Part shown: positions 11,330 to 22,110 of the stretch, one piece after another | Layout: every line of letters starts with the position of its first letter | How positions within the stretch are numbered: the first letter of the stretch is position 1 | From: Quillaja saponaria | Lineage: Eukaryota; Streptophyta; Magnoliopsida; Fabales; Quillajaceae | Direction: 5' to 3' | NCBI GenBank assembly: GCA_029379385.1 | Contig: CM055612.1 | Location: 14,074,001 to 14,138,000 of the forward strand | Length of the DNA stretch: 64,000 bases | The notes under the pieces: model-generated | The model's database searches: none | The model's input: the letters and a program-made list of their open reading frames with translations, nothing else | What the model was told of the DNA's origin: nothing | Translations under genes and position numbers: made by a program

Positions 11330-11612
11330 TATGGGTTAAATTCACAAATTTAAAACTTGTGAGTTGAACTCACAACTATATTTATCATGTCAGCTCCGTG
11401 CACAATATATTTAATTTGGGGTTGAACTTGCAAATTGAAACTCGTAGGTTAAACACATTGAAAAGTTATGGGTTGAACCCACAAATTTAAAACTTGTGGG
11501 TTCAACACACAAATTTAAAACTGTGGGTTCAAACCACAAATTTAAAACTTGTGGGTTCAACACGTGGGTTGGCAAAATTTGTGGGTTGAAAACCCAAATT
11601 CAACCATAATTT
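11330..11612. repeat. Tandem repeat with palindromic core near the MULE left end
   Basis: About eight to nine degenerate ~28-30 bp units share 'cacaaatttaaaacttgtggg' or part of it. Each contains a palindrome-like 'gtgggtt(c/g)aac(a/c)cac', able to fold as short hairpins. The position just inside the element terminus suggests a subterminal repeat, which in DNA transposons often binds transposase. That role is inference. Confidence 0.75.
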
Positions 11613-12550
11613 TATAAACACATTGAAAATTTTGAGTGAATTAAAAAATTAAAAGAACCTAAAAATTCAAATTTAGTGTTTCTCAAACATTGTTATAGGG
11701 CTTTAAAAGTAATTCAAAACTGAGTAATCTGCTGCATAAAAATTTAAGTATTACCACTTACAACCTATATAAATAGAGATTTTAAGCCATAAAAATTCAT
11801 TATTCCTATGTATCTTATATGAATATATAACTTAAAAATATTAAAAGTCATAACTAAATAGCTAACTAATATACAATGACACTCATAAGAGCCAGAATGA
11901 TATAGAATCACAAAATGCTAAATAGACATAAGACTCAAAACTAAAATATTAACATAAAGTAATTCTACAACTTTCTAAATATATTAACATAAAATAAGAC
12001 CATGTCACAATAAACCAAAATCCAAATTTTCTTATGTCTTTAAGCCCTATGGTTTCATGATCTTGTTGATGCTAAAAACTTTTATTAAAAACTTGTCACA
12101 TACTTGTAATAATGAAAAATATATACGCCATTGTTTAGTATTTTATTGAGTTAATGGAAATGAATTTTTCATAACAAATGGCTATTTGATGTTATTAACT
12201 CTTATGATTTTCAAACCCTTTATATAGCAAGTATTTTTTGTTATTGTGAACATTAGGTAATTTTAACATGTTCTTTAAATTTGAAACTCTGCTATTTTAT
12301 AAGATTTTATTATTGTCATATTAAATTATAAAATTGTCAAATATTCAATTGTCATTACTAATCCAAGTTATTTTATATAAATTTCAATTGTCATTTTAGT
12401 TAATAAAAAATCGGATAGAGTTTCCTTTGTTTTTTAACATTTCCTCCCTGTAATGACAAACACATATTATAATATATCTCAATGAAACATATCACACATA
12501 TCACATACATACTGATGAATTTATCCAAAACAAAGAGTTTCATAACTCAT

Positions 12551-15501
12551 TTATACAAAACCATAAGTAACAATCCTCAAGTGTGTACCACAAGTCCATG
12601 CTTTCCTCTTTCGTGTTGGATTCTTCCTACGTGGAAGATTATCCCATCGTCCACCCCTCTTAACTTGTGCAACATGTGATACACTCTCACGGTTCTGAGT
12701 GTTATCCTCATCATGCTTTGCACCATCATCAACATGGCCTCCACCATCATCTTCACTCTCCTCAACATCATGAACATGGAAAAGTGATTCAGAATCAATA
12801 TGTGTAATAGTCTCAATTTGTGTGATGTTCTCACCACCTATGTCAACTTCATTAGGAAGAATATTAGCTGCAAATGAAGGTGGTATATTAGTCAATCAAA
12901 ATAAATTTCATTATAGCAACATTTGAATTCTGAGTAGTATAAATAGATAGTTATGAACTTGAAGTAGTAGGTGTGGATTGCACATGAATAGAAGTCGTAG
13001 TGGGAAGGTGCATTGCATTACATGAAGTAGGAGATGGGCGTCCAACCCCAACATCTAAGTCAACATGTGAGGAGCATAAATAAGTGCTCATGAACCTAAA
13101 GTAGTAGGCATGGAATGTGCATAACTAGAAGTCATAGTGTGAATGTGCATATTACCACATGAAATAGGAGTTGAGAGCCCGACTTCAACATCTAAGTCAA
13201 CTTGGTGAAGTGCTAGCTGTAGCATCTACTGAACTTGGGAAGTACTAGCTGAGGGTACATGAGCTGCTGAAGGGTTTGAAGGTGCCAAACATCATATTGG
13301 TCAATAATCTACAATAAAGATGTGCATGTGGCATGAATAGTTGGAAAAGCTGATAGATCTGCTCATGGTCCAGACAATGTTTGACATCGTCGTATACCTT
13401 CAATCTGTGATGATAAAAAATGCTATCAATATCAGTTTTTAACTAACAGACTGATTAGTAACATATTAACTGATTACCACACTTGGTCAAGTTATTTGTT
13501 ACTTACCAAAGTTTGTATGTAAAGCGCCCCTTTCCGAGTTAAATATTTCCTACTTATCTGACTACACCACTGATCATATACGATGATATTGGAATCATAA
13601 GTCAACTTGTGAAGTGCTAGCTGTAGCATCTACTCGAACTTGGGAAGTACTAGCTGAGGGGTACATGAGCTGCTGAAGGGTTTGGAAGGTGCCAAACATC
13701 CATATTGGTCTATAATCTACAATAAAGATGTGCATGTGGCATGAATAGTTGGAAAAGTGATAGATCTGCATCATGGTCCAGACATGTTGGAACATCGTCG
13801 TATACCTTCAATCTGTGATATAAAAAAAAATCCTATCAATATCAGTTTAACTAACAACTTGATTAGTAACATATTACTGATTACCACACTGTCAAGTTAT
13901 TTTGTTACTTACCCAAAGTTGTATGTAAACGCCTTTCCGAGTTAAATATTTCCTACTTATCTACGACAACCACTGCATATACGATGATATATGAAGTCTT
14001 ACTTCCCCATCAAATAGATCTCCAAGCACAACATGCTCCTCTCTTCTATTCCATATGTTGACAAATTGTCTATGTCTAATAATCCAATCGACATTTCCTC
14101 TACCCCTTAGATCAATTCCATGCAACTGAATATCACTTTCAACAGTAAGTGGTATATTTTGATGTATTCCAAATTGCCGCAATACTCTATTAGGCCTATG
14201 CCATTCCACAATGTGAAAGCATATCAACGGAACTGCTGCAGCCCATATACTCTGACCAACTAAACAATAATCAGGAAGATCTGCTATCAACTTAGCATTG
14301 TACGGCATCCAAATAATCTACAACCATGTAAATATAAATATTAAGATACATAATATCATAATAAGAAATATGAATGCGAAAAAAATAGATAACAAGTAAT
14401 AACCTGGTCTAATGACATCTGATCTAACTTAAATATATACCAAGAAATAACATGTGTGGACACCTCAGTAACACGAAAATGAGCTCTCCACCTGCAATTG
14501 ATTAGACAAAAAATCATTAAAAAGCTTTTCATAATAATTATTTAGTATATGACAAAATCTACACACCTCATACCCAAAGGCCCACGTGGTAATTGTGGAC
14601 CATATGCCCCATCAATGAGATCCCAATCATCGTGCATAGAATGCAATCGTTCAGGTGCAATAAACAGGAGTCTATTCCATGCCCATAACTGAAGTAAAAT
14701 CAAGGCCCCAGCAATATGTTGTGATGTGGAGTGTGAGTCACGACATAACTCTCTATACAACCATGTAAGACAAGCACTACCCCAACTATAATGGCCAGAC
14801 GTATCTAAATTATCAAGCAGTGGTAAAAACATCATATGCACATGTGATTGGGATTTATCAGCAAATAAAGATCCCCCAATAAGTTGCAAGATAAATGCAC
14901 GTGCATGAAATTGAATAGTATTATCATCAGCATCCTGAGGCAACACTTGAAAAGTAGTCGCGAGCCAATGAAGATTGAGATGAGAGCCATTAATGGCTGT
15001 AGAAGGTGGAATAATTCCCAGTAATCTCCACAAAGATTTGGCCAAGACTGAATCGAGCTGTTACTAGACACTACATCACCGTCAACTGGTAGGCCTAACA
15101 AGATGGCCACATCCTGCAATGTTATGGTGTACTCGCCATGAGGGAAGTGAAATGTATGCTTCTCTTGTCTCCATCTTTCAACTAATACAATAATAAGATG
15201 CCAGTCTAACTGTATGAATTCCAGTGTCATAACTCCATAAAAACTTGCTGCACGTATATATGGAATGATACGTGTATCGATAGAATCTACACGATGTAAA
15301 ACTGCCTCTCTACGTCGGCATGTCAACACAGTAGAAACCTAACTCAAAATTAAAATTCATCAAATCATCACAATGAATCTATATTCCATAGATTATTTTT
15401 GAAATTAAAAATAAATAAAATACCTCTGAATCCCATATGTGAATAGAACGATGATTAACATGTAAATATAACACTGAGCGATCAGATGGTGATTGATCCA
15501 T
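12551..15501 (-). CDS. Plant mobile domain (PMD, MAIN-like / 'PP7 long form') protein, damaged
   Basis: Exon 1 is 15,501-15,424 (26 codons ending in GAG before GTA). Exon 2 is 15,338-14,567, exon 3 is 14,491-14,404 and exon 4 starts at 14,317. All have AG/GT borders, and the phases agree once a one-base loss near 15,030 is allowed for. PMD landmarks in order are 'RRREAVLHRV', 'FIQLDWHLI', 'VERWRQEKHTFHFPHGEYT', 'DVAILLGLP', 'LLGIIPPS', 'LNLHWLATTF', 'FILQLIGGSLF', 'YSWGSACLTWLYREL', 'LLQLWAWNRL', then 'GQSIWAAAVPLICFHIVEWH' and 'RVLRQFG'. The last exons are disturbed by an indel-rich duplication (13,195-13,995), a ~120 bp repeat (12,955-13,200) and a basic tail starting RRKNPTRKRK that ends at 12,551. 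PMD proteins are nuclear and are implicated in silencing and genome stability. Transposon-borne forms are known, but their function is not. Confidence 0.75.
12955..13202 (-). repeat. ~120 bp direct repeat in the PMD C-terminal coding tail
   Basis: Two adjacent copies (about 12,955-13,078 and 13,079-13,202) share 'gaac(t/c)t(g/a)aagtagtagg', 'agaagtc(g/a)tagtg' and 'acatctaagtcaac'. On the minus strand they translate to similar Thr/Ser/Pro-rich segments beginning VDLDVEVG, so this part of the PMD protein is probably a low-complexity repeat. Confidence 0.75.
13195..13995. repeat. ~400 bp direct duplication differing mainly by 1-base indels
   Basis: 13,195-13,597 and 13,602-13,995 are the same sequence twice. 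Nearly all differences are single-base insertions or deletions (for example 'ctactgaac'/'ctactcgaac', 'gagggtac'/'gaggggtac', 'aacatcata'/'aacatccata'). The two copies break the PMD frame at different places: the left copy keeps the end of exon 4 open where the right copy has a stop. This is the signature of uncorrected long-read sequence placed beside its polished counterpart. Confidence 0.85.
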
Positions 15502-15558
15502 TAACTATATGAAAGTATACAGTTAGTAAATACTTATAACAAATTTTGGATACAAAAT

Positions 15559-15632
15559 ACATATAATATGTAAAGTAAATCTCATTACCAATATTACCAA
15601 TATAATATGTAAAGTAAATCTCATTACCAAAA
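15559..15632. repeat. 38 bp direct repeat between mudrA and PMD
   Basis: 'ataatatgtaaagtaaatct' plus 'cattacca' occurs twice in the 135 bp between the transposase stop and the PMD start codon. This short spacer would have to hold the PMD promoter if the two genes are transcribed separately. Otherwise PMD may be read from the mudrA transcript. Confidence 0.8.
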
Positions 15633-15635
15633 TGA

Positions 15636-18177
15636 TTAAGCATTTGAAGATTGTCCTTGTGCAAGATTAGGACATCTTTTTCTGTTATGACCTTCTTGTC
15701 TACAAATTCCACATCTAAGTTTTCTAGGGTTCTCAATCCAGTCCATCTCATTACGCAACCGTGACGATCGTGGCCTACCTCTTATTCGCAATCGATGGAT
15801 ATCAGGAAGCACACGCAGAAAGTTGTATTCAGGCCAATTAGCATATTTCATTATAGGCATAAATTGTGGGCTATACATAAGTTGTTGGTGTGCCAATGTA
15901 TACCAATAACCCACAAATTGGTTATAGTCAACATGATGTTTTGCACAACCTGCTATGACATGAGAGCAAGGTATTTGATAATATTGAAACTTGAGACAGC
16001 TGCAAGAACGATTACCCAATTCCACTATATGCAAATTGCCACCTTTTCCATGCTCCCAACCGCGATATTGTGTTTGAACTTCAAATGTTCCTCTAAATGG
16101 ATCAAATGATATAACATTATGACTGGTTGCCCTCTTTTTCCATTCTTCTAATCTCTTATTTACTTTTTCAGTGTACAAATGTCCTTCTTATATTGCAACA
16201 GCAGTCTCTGTGCGAATATTGACAAAATAACTAACACATCGATAGAATGTCAAGTGTACCATAGCAGTAATAGGAACTTGGTGAGCTCCTGTTAATACAT
16301 TATTAAAACATTCGGCCAAGTTAGTGGTCATAAACCCAAACCTCCTTCCACCGTCATGTGCCAATGTCCATTTCTCTTTTGGACAAGTTGAAAACCATGA
16401 AACAAAATCGGACTTCAAGTTGTTCAATTCCATCATACACCTATCAAACTTGTCAGGTTGTATTTGGTAACCGGCTTTCAACACCACTCTTTTTCCTGCT
16501 ATATTTTTCTTACTTGTATGAAAATTACTCGCTACATGTCTCAAGTAGAAACGATGACAAGCATGTGATTCTGTCCAACCAACACTAGGATCATTAATGG
16601 CAGCTATTATGCTAGGGTGACGATCAGAAATCAAGCATATATTATCTCGTTGAGTTACATGCACTCGTAGGCATAAGAGAAACCATGACCAACTATCTTT
16701 ATTCTCTTCTACCACAACAGCAAATGCAAGTGGCATAACATAATTGGCGCCATCAACCCCACATGTGATCAATAATTTCCCTTTGTACTTTCCATATAGA
16801 AAAGTACCATCAATCTGAATAATGGGTCTGCAGTGTTTGAATGCCTCAATGGGCTGACCGAATGACCAGAATACTCGATGGAAGATAACCTCACCAGGAC
16901 TATTGGTTTGGAATGTCTTATACTCAAATTTAGTTCCCGGATTGGTAGCTCGTATTGCATTTAAAAATTTAGACAGCTGATTGTAAGATTCCTCTTAACA
17001 ACCATAAACTAGCTCTATGGCCTTCTTTTTTGCATCCCATATCTTCTTCATATGTACCTCATAACCAAATTTATCTTTCACATTACCACGCAACACTGCT
17101 CCTAGTGTCTAAGGCTCTTCTCTAATTGTATTTTTAATAAAATCAGCAATTGTACCAGTGTCCAGATTATAATGATCTTGTGACAAACAAGAAGAAACAC
17201 ATGTATGCAGAGAAATTAATTGGGTTATCATGAACTCTCCCTTCCTTTTACAATAAACTGCTCGCAACCTCCATTTGCATCCTTGTTCATGTAGCTTGCA
17301 TTTGATATCCCATATCCGCTTACATGATTCAACCATTATAAAGGACACATGCTTCTCAATATGCCAATACTTGATTGTTTTTTTCACATCCGCTTTCGTG
17401 GCAAATAATTGTCCCTTGTAAAAATTCTCATGCAATAGCCACTATGTTCTTGCCTCATGATCATCGTTTATCGCAATTGCTCCATTAATGTTAACTTCAG
17501 TGAAAAACTCATCCGGAACATATTCATTGAACACATCTTCTTCAGTAAATTCAAGATCATCAGCATGTTCAAGATCAATGGTAGGATCATCATCAGCAAC
17601 ATTATGATTATATTCACTAGCATAAGGGTCATCATTAACAGGATTTTGTGAGTGAAGATCAATCAAGACAGGATTGACAATTGGATGATGTTGACTATCC
17701 ACTTGAGACACTAGACGAGATGGACTTTCAATTGTTGTTGATTGTGTCTCAAAAATCCTATCTTCTATTATAACCTCATTAACTAATTGAGTAGAAATGT
17801 TCAATTCAGTTGGTAAAGTTGGTGGCACTTCTAGAAGATTTTTTTTTTTTCAAAAACAACTCCAAAGCATATGAACCACCTTGCTCGAGGGCAAATTGTA
17901 GCATATTCTCCAAATCCTCGTCATCGTTTACATGAATTGGTTAGTAATGAATTGTATTGTGCATGACATTCCTATATCGACAAATAATCTCCAAGCATTC
18001 TATTGTGCAATCAACATGTAAAGCTTCGCACAAGCAGCTATGAAACTGTTCATAACTTATACCCGATCGTACCCTCAAAAACTTAACAGGGGGACCATCA
18101 TATTCAACCCCATTTTCACCCATTTTCATTTCACCATTCATAAAACATAAAATTCGTATCGAATCATTATCACCCAT
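15636..18177 (-). pseudogene. mudrA-type MULE transposase with in-frame stops
   Basis: From ATG at 18,177: an N-terminal ubiquitin-fold-like region (words ISYEQFHSCL and NDDEDLENML); an acidic linker (17,780-17,460); the FAR1/MuDR zinc region (KKTIKYWHIEKHVSF, CKLHEQGCKWRLRA); the MULE catalytic core with IDGTFLYGKYKG (16,830-16,790), LISDRH and NLAECFN, supplying the DDE-type acidic residues; a SWIM zinc finger CSCLKFQYYQIPCSHV (~16,000); and a CCHC knuckle CGICRQEGHNRKRC (~15,690). The order and length match full MURA-like transposases. Stops interrupt it at about 17,941, 17,441, 17,106, 16,998 and 16,188, and a frameshift lies in the A-run near 17,840. All long segments otherwise stay in one frame, so inactivation looks recent. 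It would cut and paste the element through its terminal repeats. Confidence 0.93.
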
Positions 18178-19177
18178 TATATATCATGTTCCATTAAAAA
18201 CTTTAACAAATTAAGTATAACACAACTTAAATTATTTTATTGAGCTAATCTCATATCATAATAAAAATTTAAATCAACATCAAGATTATTTAAATCATAT
18301 GCATAATGCTCTAAATTTTAATTTTACATTTGAACATAAAGAATCTTACTCTATCTATAAGAAAATTATAATAATTATGATATTATTAGTAAATAGAAAG
18401 GAAACCAATGAAAAGAAGTCATGCTAGGCAACAAGGGAACTAGGCTGAAATAATGATGTGATAATTAAGTTTAAAATTAGTCATACAATTATTAGTCGAG
18501 TTTAAAAAAAAAATTAATTCATTTTACTTAACAAGTTTAAATTTAAAATTTATAATTGATTCAATAAAAAAGATAACTAAGCTTTATACTAATCTTTAAC
18601 CAAAAAAAAAAAAAAACTTAGAAAATTGTTCACAGTTAACTCATCTCTTATACTCTTAGCTACCAAGTTGACATTTTATAACTAATAATGTGACATTGTA
18701 CTAAAAAAAAGAAACGTAAAAAGGAAGGTTTTGATTTAGGATCACAAACAGCTATTATATTCTTCTTCCAGTCACAACAATGAATTTTTCCAATCACAAC
18801 AATGAAGAATAAATTTATATCTGCCTAGAAAAATCAAAACACCTCCAAATATGCTTAACTCAAAGAATAAACAACTATTCTACAGTAAAAGAGAAAGGAA
18901 GGCTAAATACCAAATAATTACCGTGAGAGAGATATGATGAACAGTAAAACCCCTTGTATGCAGCTGCACTTATAGAGAAGAGATGAGAGACACTGCGAAC
19001 CTAGTAAGAAACAACACAAACACCATAACTATCAAAGTCAAGGAATAATTGCACTTACTCCATTTGTTGGTATTTCTTAACTAACCTTATTCTATTCTTT
19101 TCCGGCAAGCTGTGAAAGATGCAGGAAAAGAAAACGGATGCTTTGCAATTTCTGCGTCTCTAATCTGCTTTTACAAC

Positions 19178-19660
19178 TTATTCTGAGAAAGCTCTAATTA
19201 GGATGTGAGATTCCATTCCTCGTGCAGCAGGTTTCAAAGTAGAAATAGGAGATTCCATTCCTCGTGCAGCAGGAAGTAGTATGAAGCAGGAGGAAGCAAG
19301 AAGCAGTAGGAAGCAGCAGGAAGCAGGAAGTAGGAGGCAGGAAGCAGCAGGTTTCAGTAGGAAGGGCTTTCCCCTTTTCACCCCCTTTTCACCGACAGAA
19401 CAAGAAAAACAGTCCTTCTATGGCAATTTCAGCAGGAAGCATCAGGAAGGGCTTTCCCCTTTTCACTGACAGAACAAGAAAAACAGGCCTTCTATGGCAG
19501 TTTCAGCAGGAAGCAGCAGGAAGGGCTTTCCCCTTTTCACCGACAGAACAAGAAAAATAGGCCTTCTATGGTAGTTTCAGCAGGAAGCAGCAGGAAGGGC
19601 TTTCCCCTTTTCACCAACAGAACAAGAAAAACAAGCCTTCTATGGCAGTTTACTGGAGTA
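19178..19660. repeat. 74-bp minisatellite and Gly-Ser-like GC-richer block in the MULE
   Basis: 'ccttctatggca' recurs at 19,414, 19,488, 19,562 and 19,636, giving an exact 74-base period with few substitutions ('gggctttccccttttcac', 'gacagaacaagaaaaa'). It is preceded by a purine-rich 'aggaagcag' run (19,275-19,350) and followed by a duplicated 'tactggagtattgggt' (19,650 and 19,701). It lies between the element end and the mudrA start, so it may be part of the leader intron or promoter. Small ORFs across it are by-products of the repeat. Confidence 0.9.
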
Positions 19661-19849
19661 TTGGGTACCAAACTCAGGGTGATCAAAACTTCTGCTATTT
19701 ACTGGAGTATTGGGTGCCAAACTCGGCCTTCTCTATCGAGTGCGTAATACCTCTTGCACCGAAGATGAACGAGGCTAAGCCTCTTGTAGCAGGAAGAGAC
19801 GAAAGCAGCAGCAACTTCCAGAGATTTGAAAATAAAATTTTGCAGTGAG

Positions 19850-19900
19850 GGAGAGAGCTGCAATTGGAGCTTTAGGGTTTGGGACCCATGGCTTCTAAAC
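19850..19900 (-). promoter_or_regulatory. Probable mudrA leader: telo-box plus CT-rich stretch
   Basis: On the minus strand AAACCCTAA lies at 19,880-19,872. It is followed by 'cagctctctccctcactgc', a typical plant 5'-UTR composition. It is 1.7 kb upstream of the mudrA ATG, which would require a leader intron. The transcription start is inferred, not shown. Confidence 0.35.
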
Positions 19901-20100
19901 ACACCTCTCTGGACTGGGATGTATACTGACCTAGCAGAGACAACTTGGCACCTACCTGGTTAAGAGGTGATGACATAGGAGCGTAAAATTGTGTTTTAAA
20001 GATACACATTCTAAAACAACCTGATTTTCGTTTTAATTTTTGAAAGAACTATGTTTAACTTTTTTTTTTTTTTAAACAGCCTTATTATGGTAAAATTTTC

Positions 20101-20110
20101 TTAAATCTGG
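20101..20110 (+). other. MULE target-site duplication, right copy
   Basis: TTAAATCTGG is identical to 11,175-11,184. It is followed by 'ggtatcaatactta', exactly as in the uninterrupted unit at 10,580. Confidence 0.85.
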
Positions 20111-20347
20111 GGTATCAATACTTATATTACAAATATTGTTAAGTACATTTAATATAAATAAAAAATAAAAGATTACATACCATATTTTTTACATTTTTAC
20201 CTACCTATAAATAATGGGTAGTGCACTGCCCTAAATCTATAACTACTTCACATGATAAAATGATGTATTCATGCTTAGCTCATGATACTTGATTTTAGGT
20301 TATTTCTTCTTCTCAAGTTGTAGGTTTGAATCCTAATCTCTCGATGT

Positions 20348-20379
<32 letters not shown>

Positions 20380-20655
20380 TCTTCTTAAAAAAAATTATTT
20401 ATTATTTTAGTCCCAAAAAACTACAATAAAATATTTTATTTCAGTCCTTGAGAAGTTGTTATTCTAATAAAGTCCTCAAAGATCAAATACTTTTCAATGA
20501 TGTTCTTAATTAGTCAGACCCAGAAAATAAAAAAAATAACAAATGATTACATAACAATTTTGTGACTGAGATGGCAGATTATAGATGCCATGTAGGATAA
20601 GCTTTTACTATTTTGTAATCTTTCGTTGCACATGTCCTGCTCTTCTTCAGCTTGA
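20111..20655 (+). repeat. Resumed R1 unit with SINE-like block and poly(A)
   Basis: This continues R1 copy 4 after the MULE (compare 10,590-10,765 and 8,305-8,500). At 20,273 'tagctcatgatac' and at ~20,331 'ggtttgaatcc' form A-box/B-box-like motifs, followed by an A run of about 22 bases (20,349-20,371), a SINE-like architecture. 20,395-20,575 then matches one unit of the ~250 bp tandem repeat at 8.5-9.3 kb. Confidence 0.7.
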
Positions 20656-20788
20656 ATAATCAGATGGTTAATGTGATAGTTAGAGCTCACTACTTACATG
20701 TATTTTGAATTTTTTTAGTTGTGGCGGCTTGGACTGTAGTGTTATTATAGAGCCCTACTGGTAGTTCTAGAATCTTACCTTGATACCA

Positions 20789-21196
20789 TGATAGAACTTT
20801 GTTTTTAAAACTAATCAATTGATCTTAAAACAAGTGTCTCGTGTACTTATATGTATTGTAATTCTTATTATATTAGCCATATAAGAGTTATCACATTAAC
20901 AATAGTAAAGGGACTATTGGGTAATTGTAGACATCAACCACAAAAATAACACAATCTTAAATGTGAAAAATTCTTCCAATTGAAAGAAAAATCAAGTTTA
21001 AAGATAACGAAAATTGTTTACTATCAATCAAAAGAGATTACAACAGATCTCTTACATAAAAATATTTTTCTGACAAACTCAAATTTCAATTATAATTAAT
21101 AACTCTTTTAACACAAAAAAATCTCACAAATAATATCGCTTCTCATTCGAACAACTCTACCTTGATTAAGGTCTTTGTAGCACCTTCACTCCAACA
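20789..21196 (-). mobile_element. Copia-like LTR with PPT and primer-binding-site flanks
   Basis: On the minus strand a purine tract 'gatgggagggagaa' (21,210-21,197) is followed by TGTTGGAG, a typical copia LTR start. The sequence ends in CA at 20,790-20,789, directly followed by TGGTATCA (20,788-20,781), the initiator-tRNA-Met primer site. The LTR is 408 bp. A PPT on one side and a primer site on the other is the arrangement left by recombination of tandem elements. No copia coding region is visible nearby. The right part of this LTR is related to the AT-rich spacers of the R1 array. Confidence 0.45.
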
Positions 21197-21211
21197 TTCT
21201 CCCTCCCATCG

Positions 21212-21234
21212 GCCACAACAACTTTTGTTGTGAC
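21212..21234. other. Perfect short inverted repeat
   Basis: 'cacaacaa' and 'ttgttgtg' flank a 3-4 base loop, giving an eight-base-pair stem at the edge of the copia-like PPT. Function unknown. The rest of 21,235-22,050 shows no recognisable feature. Confidence 0.5.
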
Positions 21235-22061
21235 TGGTTTTTGATTCGTAATCTGACTCTAGTAGTCCCCAAAGCAAACACACGCAAAAAAACCCTTCTT
21301 GTTTCACTCTTTTGCTAATTTGTTTTAATCAATTTTCGTATATACCAACTTGATTCATCAAATATATTCAACTCAATAAGTCGGGTAGTCAAACCAAATA
21401 ACTGTATATGTGCCTAACGCCAGCACATCGAGGAGTTTCTTATATTGCAACTAACACTTAAAAAAGGGTTGAATAACTTATCCTACATGGGACCTTGTTT
21501 CCCATCTCAGCCCTAGAATTGTAATGTGATCATTCTTAGTTTTGATTTTTTTGGTCTAAGTTGACCAATAACATCACTGGAAAAAAAATTAAGATTCTTA
21601 AGACTTGGTTAGAAAATAAAAAAAGTTTAGGGACTAAAATAAAATTAGTGTAATTCTTAAGGACTAAAACTATAAATAACACACTAAAAACTAGGAAATT
21701 CAAGAGATAAAAGATGATTTTTTTTATAAAAATAATAATAAATTTGATAAGTACTCAAAATTTTTTAAATTTCCTTTTCTCTTCCAAAAAAAAAAAAAAA
21801 ATTTAAATAAATAAATTACTTTAATTGGTTTTGTTAATTTTTTTGCTTTTTTAGTTGTTAGTTGTCCTGGTTTACGCATATTTCAACTAAAAAATTTATG
21901 AAGATTTTATTCTCCAAAGCCTCTGACACAAAATTCAAACCATGAAATCAAATTGTAAAACTATAACTAGCCATGGTAAATAATTAATATTGTACAATAT
22001 AAATTAATAAATACAAGAATTGATTTTGCAAAAAAATTATATAAATAGAAATTGCACCCTG

Positions 22062-22110
22062 GGTTCTCTTCACACAATGAAGCTTCATAACTCCATCTTA
22101 GGTTCAATAT
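22062..22110 (+). pseudogene. Fragment resembling the start of the adjacent receptor kinase
   Basis: 'cacacaatgaagcttcataa' followed by 'ctc' closely matches 22,365-22,390 of the receptor kinase ('cacaatgaagtttcataa'). It suggests a ~300 bp duplication of the gene's 5' end, or a relic of a tandem paralog. It is too short to be sure. Confidence 0.3.

Larger units (their letters stand above)
11185..20100 (-). mobile_element. Mutator-like element carrying mudrA and a plant mobile domain gene
   Basis: This is an ~8.9 kb insertion in R1 copy 4, bounded by a perfect 10-bp direct repeat and confirmed by the empty site in copy 3. The ends are only weakly inverted: the left end reads 'gttacctggctccttgaaaaa' in sense, and the right end read inward has 'ttacca..aaggctgtttaaaaaa'. 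The terminal inverted repeats are therefore eroded. Order on the minus strand from the right end: a CT-rich leader-like segment with a telo-box; 74-bp repeats; the mudrA transposase (18,177-15,636); the PMD gene (15,501-12,551); and a low-complexity repeat tail (11,330-11,610). The transposase has several stops, so the copy is probably non-autonomous now. The stretches 11,620-12,550 and 18,180-19,170 hold no recognisable gene. Confidence 0.85.

Noticed and set aside
12482..12837. ORFs overlapping the PMD C-terminal tail in other frames
   Set aside because: They are shadows of the minus-strand reading that carries the acidic segment and basic tail.
15795..16109. 104-codon plus-strand ORF
   Set aside because: It is antisense to the SWIM zinc finger region of mudrA.
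19345..19660. CRISPR-like array
   Set aside because: The 74-bp units are contiguous with no variable spacers, and this is plant nuclear DNA.
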